Shown here in pieces: positions 35,703 to 44,595 of a stretch of 62,203 nucleotides of DNA. The notes beneath the pieces are model-generated. The model did no database searches. It worked only from the letters and a program-made list of their open reading frames with translations, and was not told the DNA's origin. A program made the translations under genes and the position numbers. This DNA is from JAAFHZ01 sp964247085. GTDB taxonomy: Bacteria > Cyanobacteriota > Cyanobacteriia > Cyanobacteriales > Chamaesiphonaceae. The DNA lies in NCBI GenBank assembly GCA_964247085.1, contig CAXTSX010000019.1, positions 1-62,203 of the forward strand. The letters run 5' to 3'. Each line of letters starts with the position of its first letter. Positions within the stretch are counted from its first letter, which is position 1.

Positions 35703-36350
35703 ATGAAAACTGACGGAGATCGGTGGCTGCGCGTTTTACCACTGGCGGTAGGAGGACTGATCGGCAGCGGTCTGATGATCAATCGCTTACTCACCAGCCA
35801 GTTATTGCCGTCCCAGGCTCGGTCTGATATCGCGGGAGTGATTGCTTGTGCGGTGCTGGTACTCACTGGTCTCCTGTGGCAGCGTGTTCAGCCCAAAACA
35901 CCAGAATCAGTAGTTTTGGCGGGGGTCGAGGGGCTGGAGATGGCCGCTGATTTATCCGCCCTCGCCCAGACCGAGCTAGCTTGGGCATCACATTTGTTAT
36001 TGACCAATACGGCGACTCGATCGCTTGTGGTTTATTATCAAGGCCAAACTATTTTAAGGCGAGGGATACTGTCTCCCCATGGCCAGGTGGTGCCGGGGGT
36101 GATTTTAGAGCGAGTACTACAAAATCATCAGCCAGTCTATTTAGTGAATCTGAAAATTTATCCTGGCCGAATTGAATTTAACTACTTACCAGACAATACT
36201 CAGGGCATAATTTGTCAGCCGATCGGCGATCAGGGGGTTTTGATATTGGCTGCCAATGCCCCGCGCAGTTATACTCAACAAGACGAAAACTGGATTGCAG
36301 GCCTTGCCGACAAACTGGCCAATACCTTAAGCAACCCCGCTGCGATCTAA
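35703..36350 (+). CDS. Cofactor assembly of complex C subunit B (CCB)
   Basis: 215 residues with two predicted N-terminal transmembrane segments (LPLAVGGLIGSGLMINRL and SDIAGVIACAVLVLTGLLW) and a soluble domain with GVEGLEMAADLSALAQ and a C-terminal SYTQQDENWIAGLADKL. This is the CCB family that covalently attaches haem c_i to cytochrome b6. It follows rpaB by 15 bp, the usual cyanobacterial order, so it is probably in the same operon. Confidence 0.8.
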   Translation: MKTDGDRWLRVLPLAVGGLIGSGLMINRLLTSQLLPSQARSDIAGVIACAVLVLTGLLWQRVQPKTPESVVLAGVEGLEMAADLSALAQTELAWASHLLLTNTATRSLVVYYQGQTILRRGILSPHGQVVPGVILERVLQNHQPVYLVNLKIYPGRIEFNYLPDNTQGIICQPIGDQGVLILAANAPRSYTQQDENWIAGLADKLANTLSNPAAI

Positions 36351-36405
36351 TTTGCTCTAGAATTAAAGCTTGGGATTAAATGCCAGTAAATAAGAGTTTT
36401 TGATT

Positions 36406-36609
36406 ATGTTTTTAAATGAATTGACCCCCATTGCTCAAGAACTAGTGAAAAATCCGGTAGCTTTTGCCGGGGGCTTTGTATCAGGAATTTTGCGTCTCAA
36501 TCTGAACGATGACCCGGTCAAAAGCTGGTTGAACAAACAATCTGGGTTTACAATGCCCACCCCCAACGCTCCTTCATCAACTGGTCCTCAATCGATCGAG
36601 ATTGATTAG
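36406..36609 (+). CDS. Small conserved hypothetical protein
   Basis: 67 residues (MFLNELTPIAQEL). The motif NPVAFAGGFVSGILRLNLNDDPVKSWL recurs in small cyanobacterial proteins, and the tail is Pro/Ser-rich. There is no signal peptide, although VAFAGGFVSGILRL may associate with membrane. The ATG at 36406 is preferred to a TTG two codons earlier. It follows the CCB gene by 55 bp and may share its transcript. Confidence 0.65.
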   Translation: MFLNELTPIAQELVKNPVAFAGGFVSGILRLNLNDDPVKSWLNKQSGFTMPTPNAPSSTGPQSIEID

Positions 36610-36894
36610 TCCCAGGAATTTATACTGATACTCTTGAAATTGCTGTAGCCTATTTGACTCTGTAAACCGAGTGAATTAGGTTATGATTAGTAGGTAGTTT
36701 TATAGGTTTCAGTTTTAGCGATGGTGCATCTGGAAGGCTTCTAAATAATGATCCCCCTTTAAATTAGGGAAGTTCAAATTTTGGTAATCTTGCCATCATT
36801 GTTAATTACACAACTAGCTAGCCGTAACTTCTGTAACGACTTTCTGTTGTTTGCAAACCTGTAATTGTTTCAATCTCAGCTATCATCGATTCAC
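36610..36894. other. Long leader of the RRM gene
   Basis: The 285-bp spacer has no gene I can support. Cyanobacterial rbp genes usually have long 5' leaders involved in cold induction, and this region may be one. Confidence 0.35.
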
Positions 36895-37185
36895 ATGACC
36901 ATTTATATTGGCAATCTTTCCTATAAAGCCACCGAAGAAGATCTGAAATCCGTATTTGAAGACTATGGTGCTGTTAAGCGCGTAGTTTTACCAAGTGATC
37001 GGGAAACAGGCAGAATGCGTGGTTTTGCTTTCGTCGAAATGTCTGATGACGCCAGCGAAGATAAAGCTATTGAAAGCCTCGACGGTGCAGACTGGATGGG
37101 TCGCACTCTTAAAGTAAACAAAGCTCGCCCCAAAGATGAGGGCGGCGGTGGTGGCGGTGGCGGTTTCCGCAATGATAAATATTAA
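36895..37185 (+). CDS. RRM RNA-binding protein
   Basis: 96 residues from the ATG at 36895. A single RRM domain has RNP2 IYIGNLSYKAT and RNP1 RGFAFVEM, with GRMRGFAFV and ALKV-type strands, followed by a short glycine-rich tail (GGGGGGGGFRNDKY). This is the cold-inducible Rbp type of cyanobacteria, which binds and localises mRNAs, including some for photosystem proteins. It is monocistronic and ends at a clear terminator. Confidence 0.9.
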   Translation: MTIYIGNLSYKATEEDLKSVFEDYGAVKRVVLPSDRETGRMRGFAFVEMSDDASEDKAIESLDGADWMGRTLKVNKARPKDEGGGGGGGGFRNDKY

Positions 37186-37254
37186 GGAGACATGACGGTG
37201 GTGATGCCCCTGCATCCCTCCAGCTATCCAGATCGATTAATCTAATCGAAAATA

Positions 37255-37286
37255 AATGGTAGAGCATAGCAGCTCTGCCATTTTTT
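37255..37286 (+). terminator. Intrinsic terminator of the RRM gene
   Basis: AATGG.AGAGC and GCTCT.CCATT form the stem around ATAGCA, followed by TTTTTT. Confidence 0.85.
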
Positions 37287-37426
37287 GGTGAAAATTTTGG
37301 ACAGAATTTGGATAGAAAAATTCCCAACGCCATTACTGGAGCCGGGAAAGTCGATCAGGGTGCATCTACCACTTATATATCCGAGGTGAGGATGAACTAA
37401 TCGGGATGTTTTCCAAAATCACTAAA

Positions 37427-38680
37427 CTATTTTTTAAGTAATAAATAATAGAGTTGGCCATTACCACCAGTAACACCGGCTCTTTCCCCAGCATTTTTAC
37501 CTACTCCCATGAAGTAATCGACCCGGCCAGCGCCTTTGATGGCACTGCCAGTATCTTGGTCGAGGACATAGCGACTAACTAATCGCTGCTGGATTTTTTG
37601 GCCAGTATAGATCGGCAATGATGTATGGACTAAGGCCAAGGCTCCCGGTGGCATCAAAGATTTATCGGTGGCGATCGATCGCTCTGGAGTTACCGCCACA
37701 TTCAAACTACCCATCGGCTTGCTATTGAAAGTTTCCTTCATAAAGGCAAACCGATTATAGCGCGGCAGATAGACATCCATTTCTTGAGGATTTTCTTTAA
37801 AATAGCGGATGATTCCTTGCAAAGAGAGTTGGCTAGCTGTTAGTTTCTGATCTTTGGCTAGCATCTTCCCGATGCTGTCATAGGGATAGTCGGTGCCGCC
37901 ATTATAGCCAACAGTAGTAGTTTTACCATCTGGCAAAATAAATTTAGCAGAACCCTGAATTTGTACCAAGATCACCTCAAAGCGATCTTTCATGTACAAC
38001 AGCTCACTACCGGCCAATGGACCACGCGCTGCTTGTAAACCATCAATACCCTCTAGTTGTAAACGGTTAGGGTGAGGTTTTGGCCAAGTATCAAAATTGG
38101 CTGGTTGTTTATAGAGAGGGTACTTAAATTCGGAGGTCGGAACACGACTGGCCTGATAAATTGGCTCATAGTAGCCCGTAAATTGCACTGCGCCCTTGTT
38201 GTCTTTCCCGATCGCCTGATAGAAAACAAATTCTTTTTTGACAGCATCGCGGAGTTGACTAGCAGACGTAGACTTGGCAACTAGTTGCCGAAAACGCAGC
38301 AGCGATCGCTTGACTCGGTCTTGATTAATGCCGGGCACTTGGTAACCGCTATAAGCTTTAGCGGCCAATGGGGTGCCCAGGTAACGCAGACTATTATCGA
38401 TCGACTCCAACATGGCCTTGCGATCGCCATTGGCGGCTAGCAGCTGATCATCCAGACCGACTAAGTCACCTTTAGCTGGCTCAGTACAGCAGGGTGTGGT
38501 GGTAGAGCTAGGAGAACTAGAAATACTTGGTCTAGGTGTTGGGACGCTAGATTTGGGTTTCGGTACAGATTGGGCAACCGCAGCGTGATCGGGCAAGGGG
38601 GTGAGTCGGAGGGGTAGATCGCTAGTGTTCGCTAATGCTAGTCCCATGGGCAGGGACAGCAATACCATTGTTTTCAGCAT
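37427..38680 (-). CDS. mltA: Membrane-bound lytic murein transglycosylase A
   Basis: 417 residues. A signal peptide (MLKTMVLLSLPMGLALANT) precedes a Ser/Pro-rich linker (PKPSSVPTPRPSISSSPSS) and the MltA domain. FTGYYEPIYQASRVPT and LEGIDGLQAARGPLAGSELLY lie in the body, and the C-terminal 3D domain includes LDQDTGSAIKGAGRVDYFMG with the catalytic aspartate. It cleaves glycan strands to 1,6-anhydro ends. It is downstream of a small gene on the same strand, 18 bp away, so they may be cotranscribed. Confidence 0.9.
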   Translation of the reverse strand: MLKTMVLLSLPMGLALANTSDLPLRLTPLPDHAAVAQSVPKPKSSVPTPRPSISSSPSSTTTPCCTEPAKGDLVGLDDQLLAANGDRKAMLESIDNSLRYLGTPLAAKAYSGYQVPGINQDRVKRSLLRFRQLVAKSTSASQLRDAVKKEFVFYQAIGKDNKGAVQFTGYYEPIYQASRVPTSEFKYPLYKQPANFDTWPKPHPNRLQLEGIDGLQAARGPLAGSELLYMKDRFEVILVQIQGSAKFILPDGKTTTVGYNGGTDYPYDSIGKMLAKDQKLTASQLSLQGIIRYFKENPQEMDVYLPRYNRFAFMKETFNSKPMGSLNVAVTPERSIATDKSLMPPGALALVHTSLPIYTGQKIQQRLVSRYVLDQDTGSAIKGAGRVDYFMGVGKNAGERAGVTGGNGQLYYLLLKK

Positions 38681-38697
38681 AAAATATTTAATAACTA

Positions 38698-38952
38698 CTA
38701 GTAATCCCGATCCACACTAGACATGAAAATAGGTTCTACCCGAATCGCCATCACACTGGATGGCCGGACAACCATATACTCACCCTGAATGTTCTTGATC
38801 GGAACTGTGATGAAATCGTTAGAATCAGATTTGGGTACCAGCTCCCCACTGTACCATTTCTGGAAATCCTGAATACTGGCAAAGCGAATTTCTTCGCGGT
38901 GACCACTGCTAATCATCAGGTAGACAGCATATTCGCTAGGGGTTTTAGCCAT
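38698..38952 (-). CDS. Small conserved hypothetical protein
   Basis: 84 residues, no signal peptide. KTPSEYAVYLMISSGHREEIRF and FQKWYSGELVPKSDSNDFITVPI suggest a small beta-rich cytosolic protein restricted to cyanobacteria; I do not recognise a named family. It precedes mltA by 18 bp. Confidence 0.6.
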   Translation of the reverse strand: MAKTPSEYAVYLMISSGHREEIRFASIQDFQKWYSGELVPKSDSNDFITVPIKNIQGEYMVVRPSSVMAIRVEPIFMSSVDRDY

Positions 38953-39054
38953 GGTCTTAATTTCCTATTGCAATTTCTTATGATGTTGTTTCTATCCATT
39001 AGGTTTCCCTGACAGCGTAAAATTAATTGCATTGCCAACTTTATCTAGGATTTT

Positions 39055-39348
39055 ATGGATATGACTGATAACCAGACTGCCGGTGCTGATGCGATCGATG
39101 TGGCCATTGCCCAAGGAATTGATTTTGATGGCACGCCGATTCCAGCAGCTAAGTTGGATTTGTATAGCAAGGTGATGGGTTTAGAGGCCGGTCGGCAACG
39201 CAGTGGCGTTTCTAATACTATGCGATCGCGGATTGTGCGGATTGGTGCTAAGCATATTGCGGTTGATGAGCTAAATGCCATGCTAGCCGCCGCCGATTTT
39301 GCGCCTTTGAAAGACAAAGAAATCGCTTTTTTCTATGGCCCCAAATAG
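39055..39348 (+). CDS. DUF4090-like small protein
   Basis: 97 residues. GADAIDVAIAQGIDFDGTPIP, KLDLYSKVMGLEAGRQRSGVS, MRSRIVRIGAKHI and FAPLKDKEIAFFYG agree with the cyanobacterial DUF4090 family as I remember it. Function unknown. Two ATGs are possible, 39055 and 39061; a short AGGA at 39047-39050 fits the second slightly better. Confidence 0.7.
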   Translation: MDMTDNQTAGADAIDVAIAQGIDFDGTPIPAAKLDLYSKVMGLEAGRQRSGVSNTMRSRIVRIGAKHIAVDELNAMLAAADFAPLKDKEIAFFYGPK

Positions 39349-39376
39349 CTAGATGGGTTAACTGGGAGCTATTTCT

Positions 39377-40009
39377 TTAACCGCCCAGTTTTTTATACAG
39401 CCCCATCAGTTCATCAAACTTACTTTTATTGCCCTGCCGTTGATAAATTTCAGCAGCTGTTTTTAGATCTTGTAAGCCACCCTTTTTGTCGTTAAGTTTC
39501 TCGTACTTAATCAAAGCTCGACCTTGATAGGGAAAGGGATATTCGGCATTAAGAGCGATCGCTTTATTATAATCACTGATCGCTTGTGGATATTGTGACA
39601 AACGGCTATAAGCCAAGCCCCGATTGTAATAAATATTGGGGTCGGAGGTACTTTGCGCCAGTGCCAACCCATATCGATCGATCGCCTCTGGGGTACGACC
39701 TAAATCGTCCAAAACATTGGCACTATTTACCAATGCCTCCAAAAAACTTGGCCGCAGCTTCAGCGCCGCCTCAAAAGCCTGGAGAGCACCGGACAAATCA
39801 CCAGCTTGATACTTAGTAATGCCCTGGTTATATAAATCAATGGCATTTTTAGATGGGGGATTAGTCGATGGCTTATCACCAGCTTTGGCTAATACTGGAT
39901 TTATCCCAATCGCCGCTGCATCCGCCGCCGCAGTGATTGGGATAAATCCTAGAACCAGACTAGCGCCAACTAATAAAAACCAGGGCAGGAACTTCATGCT
40001 AGAAAACAT
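39377..40009 (-). CDS. Secreted TPR-repeat protein
   Basis: 210 residues. A signal peptide (MKFLPWFLLVGASLVLGF with cleavage near ITAAADA) precedes four TPRs (AIDLYNQGITKYQAGDLSGAL, ALVNSANVLDDLGRTPEAI and following). The end, LQDLKTAAEIYQRQGNKSKFD, resembles the C-terminal repeat of the secreted TPR protein at 5589. It should act outside the cytoplasm; partners unknown. The ORF can also start four codons later at MKFLPW. Confidence 0.8.
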   Translation of the reverse strand: MFSSMKFLPWFLLVGASLVLGFIPITAAADAAAIGINPVLAKAGDKPSTNPPSKNAIDLYNQGITKYQAGDLSGALQAFEAALKLRPSFLEALVNSANVLDDLGRTPEAIDRYGLALAQSTSDPNIYYNRGLAYSRLSQYPQAISDYNKAIALNAEYPFPYQGRALIKYEKLNDKKGGLQDLKTAAEIYQRQGNKSKFDELMGLYKKLGG

Positions 40010-40044
40010 AATTTCTAAAGTGGATAAATATCTGGCTTAATGAT

Positions 40045-40833
40045 TTAGCTTTTGGCAATCATCACTGCCCAAGGTGTCGGGAAAGCGCGCCATTCGGAAA
40101 TAGCTAGGAACTGATCCGTGCTACCCCACTCGGCCACTAGGGGCGGTAAGGTAATATCGCGTAGTTGACCATGGACGATCGAGATGTCATGGGTGGCTTG
40201 AAATCTATCCGTAATTAATTCCATGATATGTGGTGCAAAACCATCGTGAAGTTCCACAATGATATCCATCTTTCTCAGGGCGCTGGCTTCAGCCGGATTT
40301 AGTAGTTGTTCTTCACCCCCTTCGATATCACATAGCACTAATGTTTTGCGATCAGCGAACTGCTGAAAATCAGCGGGTTGAAACAGGCCATTAACACTCA
40401 CTCGATCGCTTACCCCATTTTGAGCGGCCAGCTGCCGACAGTCAGCATGAGCTGCCAAGTTAGTGTCATAAGCAAAAACCTGGACTGCGGGCATCAACAT
40501 AGCTAAACCCACAGCATAAAACCCTTCCGAGCAACCCACATTCACCACCGCTTGATAAGGACGCTGAATAGCAGCTCGGAAGTAAGGTTCTAGTTCAGCT
40601 TCATAGCAACCCAGCAATTTTGCGATGTAGCAGCCTTCCGCACAGTTGGGCAAATACTTCATGCCCTGAAATAGTCCGGCCTGGATATTGAAACCATAAG
40701 TCTTGGTGAATTGTTCTTGCAATACACTGGCGCGGTGTAGAGATAACAACCGTAAAGCTTCCTTCAGGCTATCAGTAGAAGCCGTGGCAATTAGTTCAGG
40801 CAGCTGCGGATCAAGGGTAAAAGTCGAAGTCAT
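40045..40833 (-). CDS. SAM-dependent methyltransferase-like protein
   Basis: 262 residues. VVNVGCSEGFYAVGLAML is a class I methyltransferase motif I (VxxGCxxG), and VFAYDTNLAA and LVLCDIEGGEEQLL are motifs II and IV. The N-terminal 80 residues are helical with cysteine-rich KYLPNCAEGCYIAKLLGCYE. The fold suggests O- or N-methylation, possibly FkbM-like, but the substrate is unknown. It is alone, divergent from the DUF3531 gene. Confidence 0.7.
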   Translation of the reverse strand: MTSTFTLDPQLPELIATASTDSLKEALRLLSLHRASVLQEQFTKTYGFNIQAGLFQGMKYLPNCAEGCYIAKLLGCYEAELEPYFRAAIQRPYQAVVNVGCSEGFYAVGLAMLMPAVQVFAYDTNLAAHADCRQLAAQNGVSDRVSVNGLFQPADFQQFADRKTLVLCDIEGGEEQLLNPAEASALRKMDIIVELHDGFAPHIMELITDRFQATHDISIVHGQLRDITLPPLVAEWGSTDQFLAISEWRAFPTPWAVMIAKS

Positions 40834-40886
40834 GGGGCGTGAGATATGATGATTCAGTTACAATGTAGCTTGTTTAAAGGATCTCA

Positions 40887-41348
40887 ATGGAAATTGTCTT
40901 TCGGGAATTTAACCCTTTCAATGTCTGGTTCTGGATGGAATTTAAAACTGTGCCCTCCACCCAAGAACAAAACTTGATTGAGGAGACTTTTTCTTCCTGG
41001 TTCTTTTTGGGTAAGCTCGGCAGCTTTAATGCTGAAAATATGCAGGTGCAAGAAACTGGCCTGGATCTGAGCTATATGGAATACGATTCTCGGGTGGCCG
41101 ACGATAGTCTGATGGCCGTCATGCACAACATGGGAGAAATTGAATATTTAGGTACTTGGGGCAGGTGTTGGTTTGATTTGGGGACTAGTGATGCGATCGC
41201 TCTCGATATTTTAGTTAATGCCTTGCAGCGTTTGAGTGTGGAGTATGTGGAACTCGATCGACTAGTAATTGGCGGTGAAAACGAGGATTGGCCAGTAGAA
41301 CTCGATCATCAGCAATCTTTGTTCTACGACGAAAATGATGATAATTAA
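40887..41348 (+). CDS. DUF3531 protein
   Basis: 153 residues. MEIVFREFNPFNVWFWMEF, FLGKLGSFNAENMQVQE and MGEIEYLGTWGRCWFDLGTSDA are the DUF3531 signatures, found in cyanobacteria and chloroplasts. No function is known to me. The gene is preceded by AAAGG 6 bp from the ATG and followed by the small gene at 41392 in the same direction. Confidence 0.8.
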   Translation: MEIVFREFNPFNVWFWMEFKTVPSTQEQNLIEETFSSWFFLGKLGSFNAENMQVQETGLDLSYMEYDSRVADDSLMAVMHNMGEIEYLGTWGRCWFDLGTSDAIALDILVNALQRLSVEYVELDRLVIGGENEDWPVELDHQQSLFYDENDDN

Positions 41349-41391
41349 GCTAGAGTAAAGGCATTGAGTTTGATTGGAATGGAGTCAAAAT

Positions 41392-41649
41392 ATGGCCAAA
41401 TACACCCCCTACAATCTGCAGCTGCAAATCTCTCGCATGTTTCAAGATGGTCAGAGCCTATTTGCCAGCATTAAAGTTCAAGACTGGCTCAAAGAGCGCA
41501 ACGAAAATGCCGCCGACTACGAAATTTCTTTTACGAAACGTCCGGCGGCTCCTGGTTCTAGAGAAGTCCAGATAGTTGATATTAACCTCAAGCGCAAGGA
41601 TGGTCAGCCAGTCGCCGATTGGCTGTTGGAGCAACTGACCAGTAGCTAG
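41392..41649 (+). CDS. Small hypothetical protein
   Basis: 85 residues from the ATG at 41392 (MAKYTPYNLQLQIS), which has GGAG 7 bp upstream. The ORF can be extended by six codons to a TTG, but the ATG is better. It ends VADWLLEQLTSS. The charged body (SLFASIKVQDWLKERNENAAD) suggests a soluble protein; I recognise no family. It may be cotranscribed with the DUF3531 gene, 43 bp upstream. Confidence 0.6.
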   Translation: MAKYTPYNLQLQISRMFQDGQSLFASIKVQDWLKERNENAADYEISFTKRPAAPGSREVQIVDINLKRKDGQPVADWLLEQLTSS

Positions 41650-41670
41650 CAGTTAAAAGAATTTAACAAT

Positions 41671-42111
41671 CTACGTGATATTTACAATCAGCTTTTGGCG
41701 TAACTTACCGGTGCCACTAGTCTCCAGCGTAGATTTCATATTTTTGTTCGTGCTGTACAGTTCAATCTTGACGGACGAATCTGGGTTGTAAGTACCATCG
41801 ATACTAACTTCACAGGTCGATCGATTGAGGCAGCTAGTCAGATTGATCGATCGAGTGTTCTCTAAATTGGCCATGAATTTACCATTAACCTTGATCGTGC
41901 CTTTAATCTGAGAATTATTGGTGCCATCAATTTTCAAAAATAGATCTGACCCAGCGATATTCTTCCGGGCAATAGTAATAGTAGATTGCTGCTCTTGGAC
42001 GTTAGATAAGATGGAATTTTGGGCAGCATAGGATTGGGTCGATGTGGCGACAAATCCACCCAGGGCTGTACATGTTGCCAAAGACACAAAAGAAGTAGAA
42101 GAGAAACGCAT
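41671..42111 (-). CDS. Secreted hypothetical protein
   Basis: 146 residues. The N-terminal segment MRFSSTSFVSLATCTALGGFVATSTQSYA is a signal peptide with an AxA-type site. The mature part is beta-rich and contains LFLKIDGTNNSQIKGTIKVNG and two cysteines in SCLNRSTCEVSI that could form a disulfide. No family recognised. It converges on the small gene at 41392 with 21 bp between stops. Confidence 0.65.
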   Translation of the reverse strand: MRFSSTSFVSLATCTALGGFVATSTQSYAAQNSILSNVQEQQSTITIARKNIAGSDLFLKIDGTNNSQIKGTIKVNGKFMANLENTRSINLTSCLNRSTCEVSIDGTYNPDSSVKIELYSTNKNMKSTLETSGTGKLRQKLIVNIT

Positions 42112-42283
42112 AATTATTTACTTTAGTCTTATTGAATTTCCCATAAAACAACCACATGATCTCAGTAATTTAGATGAGGTGTAGTAGTTCCAATGGGGTA
42201 TAAAGTACTATTATAATCTTTGTTATATGAGACCTGCTTGAATTTGAAGCACCATAAGTAGTACCAGCGGTAGCCCCAAATCT

Positions 42284-43048
42284 GTGAATGAACCCCTACA
42301 ACAATATCCAATTCTCGGGCAACCAGTACACCTGTCCTCTGATTACTTGGGATGGCTAATTGACAGATTGAGACAGAATATTAGTACCCATATCATTACC
42401 ATGAATTCTGAGATGGTCATGCAGGCTAACCAAAGTCCTCCTTTAGCTAGCATTATCCAAAAAGCCGATCTGGTCGTTGCTGATGGAGCTGGCATCACCC
42501 TGGCATTAAGGTTAAATGGTATTAGACAGCAGCGTTATGCTGGTATTGATTTGGGATCTGCTCTCCTAGAAGTTGCTGGAGAGCAAGGTCCCGATTGTCC
42601 GGTGGCTTTCTACGGCGGTAAGCCAGCAGTATTACCCAAAGCTGTTCGTTTTTGGCAGCGGAAATTACCACGGCTGCAGATTGTGATCCAGCACCACGGC
42701 TATATTCAAGATGCTGAGCAAGAACAGTTGTTGGCTGAACTGCAAGCTCAACAGCCCCGAATTATTTTGGTAGCACTAGGAATTCCTCGCCAGGAAGTTT
42801 GGATTAGCGAAAATCGACACATCTGTCCTCGATCGATCTGGTTAGGAGTTGGTGGTAGTTTTGATGTGTGGTCAGGCACCAAAGCTCGGGCTCCCAAAAT
42901 CATCCAAAAACTGAATCTAGAATGGCTATTTCGTCTGGCTCAAGAACCGAGCCGCTGGCAGCGGATCTTGGTATTACCGCAGTTTGTCCTGTTAGCTGTT
43001 CAAGAATGGTGGCAAAAAAAAGAAGCAAGAAGTAAGCTTCGAGAATAA
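42284..43048 (+). CDS. WecB/TagA/CpsF family glycosyltransferase
   Basis: 254 residues. A GTG start (MNEPLQQYPILGQPVHL). THIITMNSEMVMQAN, KADLVVADGAGITLALRL, VAFYGGKPAVLPKAV and IILVALGIPRQEVWI, then WLGVGGSFDVWSGTKARAP are the GT26 signatures. It transfers an N-acetylhexosaminuronate or ManNAc-type residue to a lipid-linked sugar in envelope polysaccharide synthesis. It is monocistronic, 98 bp before gatA. Confidence 0.85.
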   Translation: MNEPLQQYPILGQPVHLSSDYLGWLIDRLRQNISTHIITMNSEMVMQANQSPPLASIIQKADLVVADGAGITLALRLNGIRQQRYAGIDLGSALLEVAGEQGPDCPVAFYGGKPAVLPKAVRFWQRKLPRLQIVIQHHGYIQDAEQEQLLAELQAQQPRIILVALGIPRQEVWISENRHICPRSIWLGVGGSFDVWSGTKARAPKIIQKLNLEWLFRLAQEPSRWQRILVLPQFVLLAVQEWWQKKEARSKLRE

Positions 43049-43146
43049 TCTTACCAGCTAGCGATGCTGTACTGAAGGTAATCAATTCCTCTATAATGCA
43101 AAGCGGCTCGCCCAAGCCAGCATTCACTTCATAGCGGAATTTTTCT

Positions 43147-44595
43147 ATGGCATCTATTCGTGAGTTACACCAACAGCTGGTGAGCAAAGAGCGCTCTGCT
43201 GTCGAAATTACGCAGACAGCACTAGATCGCTTACAGTCGCTGGAGCCCCAGCTGCGCAGCTTTTTGTGTGTTACTCCAGAGACGGCATTGCAACAAGCCC
43301 GGGTGGTAGATGCTCAAATTGCTGCTGGCGAAAATATTGGCTGGCTAGCGGGCATTCCGATCGCCCTCAAAGACAATATGTGTACCCAGGGTATTCCCAC
43401 TACTTGCGGTTCCCGTATTTTGGAAGGCTTTATCCCACCTTACGAATCGACTGTCACTGGTAATTTACAAGCCGCCGGAGCCGTATCCCTGGGTAAAACT
43501 AACATGGATGAATTCGCGATGGGCAGCTCCACCGAGAATTCTGGCTATCAAGTCACCGCTAATCCTTGGGATATTCAGCGGGTGCCTGGTGGTTCTTCCG
43601 GTGGATCGGCAGCAGCAGTAGCCGCCGATCAAGTGGTGGTATCGCTGGGTTCCGATACGGGTGGTTCCATTCGTCAACCAGCTGCTTTTTGTGGCGTAGT
43701 GGGTTTAAAGCCCACCTATGGCTTAGTATCACGTTTTGGCTTAGTAGCCTACGCTTCTTCTTTAGATCAAATTGGACCCTTTGGCCGCACCGTGGAAGAT
43801 GCCGCCATCTTGTTGGAAGCGATCGCTGGTTATGATCCCAAGGATTCCACCAGCCTCAATGTCCAGATTCCAAAATATGCGGAACTGTTGCGGCCAGAGT
43901 TACCAAAAGGCTTACGGGTGGGTATTATTACCGAAACCTTTGGCGAAGGCTTAGATCCGATCGTCGCAGCGGCTGTCCAAACAGCGGTGGCGCAGTTCCA
44001 GGCTTTGGGTGCTACTGTCCAAGAAATTTCTTGTCCACGTTTTCGCTACGGCTTACCTACTTACTATGTATTGGCACCGTCGGAAGCCTCCGCCAATCTG
44101 GCTCGTTATGACGGCGTGAAGTACGGGATGCGGGCGGAGACTGATAATCTGATGTCGATGTATACCCAAACTAGAGCCGAGGGCTTTGGATCAGAGGTCA
44201 AACGCCGGATTATGCTGGGAACCTATGCGTTGTCAGCGGGTTATTACGATGCCTATTATCTGAAAGCACAGAAAGTTCGAACGTTGATTAAGCAAGATTT
44301 TGAAGCGGCCTTTGGTCAGGTCGATATTCTAATTACACCCACAACTCCCACCACCGCTTTTAAAGCTGGCGAAAAAACCGCCGATCCTTTAAGCATGTAT
44401 TTATCCGATCTAATGACGATTCCAGTGAACTTGGCCGGTTTACCAGGGATCAGTATTCCCTGTGGTTTTGATGCCCAAGGAATGCCGATCGGACTGCAAA
44501 TTATTGGGAACGTCTTACGGGAAGATGTGCTGCTGCAAGCGGCCTATGCCTATGAGCAGTCTACAACTTGGCATCAACAGCGCCCCCCAATCTAA
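43147..44595 (+). CDS. gatA: Aspartyl/glutamyl-tRNA amidotransferase subunit A
   Basis: 482-residue amidase of the GatCAB complex, which turns Glu-tRNA-Gln into Gln-tRNA-Gln. The Ser-cisSer-Lys triad is visible: K in PIALKDNMCTQGI, cis-Ser in PGGSSGGSAAAVAA, and the nucleophile in VSLGSDTGGSIRQPAA. Length is typical. tRNA-Gln(UUG) is encoded in this window at 50426. Its TAA overlaps the ATG of the patatin-like gene in a TAATG arrangement, implying translational coupling. Confidence 0.95.
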   Translation: MASIRELHQQLVSKERSAVEITQTALDRLQSLEPQLRSFLCVTPETALQQARVVDAQIAAGENIGWLAGIPIALKDNMCTQGIPTTCGSRILEGFIPPYESTVTGNLQAAGAVSLGKTNMDEFAMGSSTENSGYQVTANPWDIQRVPGGSSGGSAAAVAADQVVVSLGSDTGGSIRQPAAFCGVVGLKPTYGLVSRFGLVAYASSLDQIGPFGRTVEDAAILLEAIAGYDPKDSTSLNVQIPKYAELLRPELPKGLRVGIITETFGEGLDPIVAAAVQTAVAQFQALGATVQEISCPRFRYGLPTYYVLAPSEASANLARYDGVKYGMRAETDNLMSMYTQTRAEGFGSEVKRRIMLGTYALSAGYYDAYYLKAQKVRTLIKQDFEAAFGQVDILITPTTPTTAFKAGEKTADPLSMYLSDLMTIPVNLAGLPGISIPCGFDAQGMPIGLQIIGNVLREDVLLQAAYAYEQSTTWHQQRPPI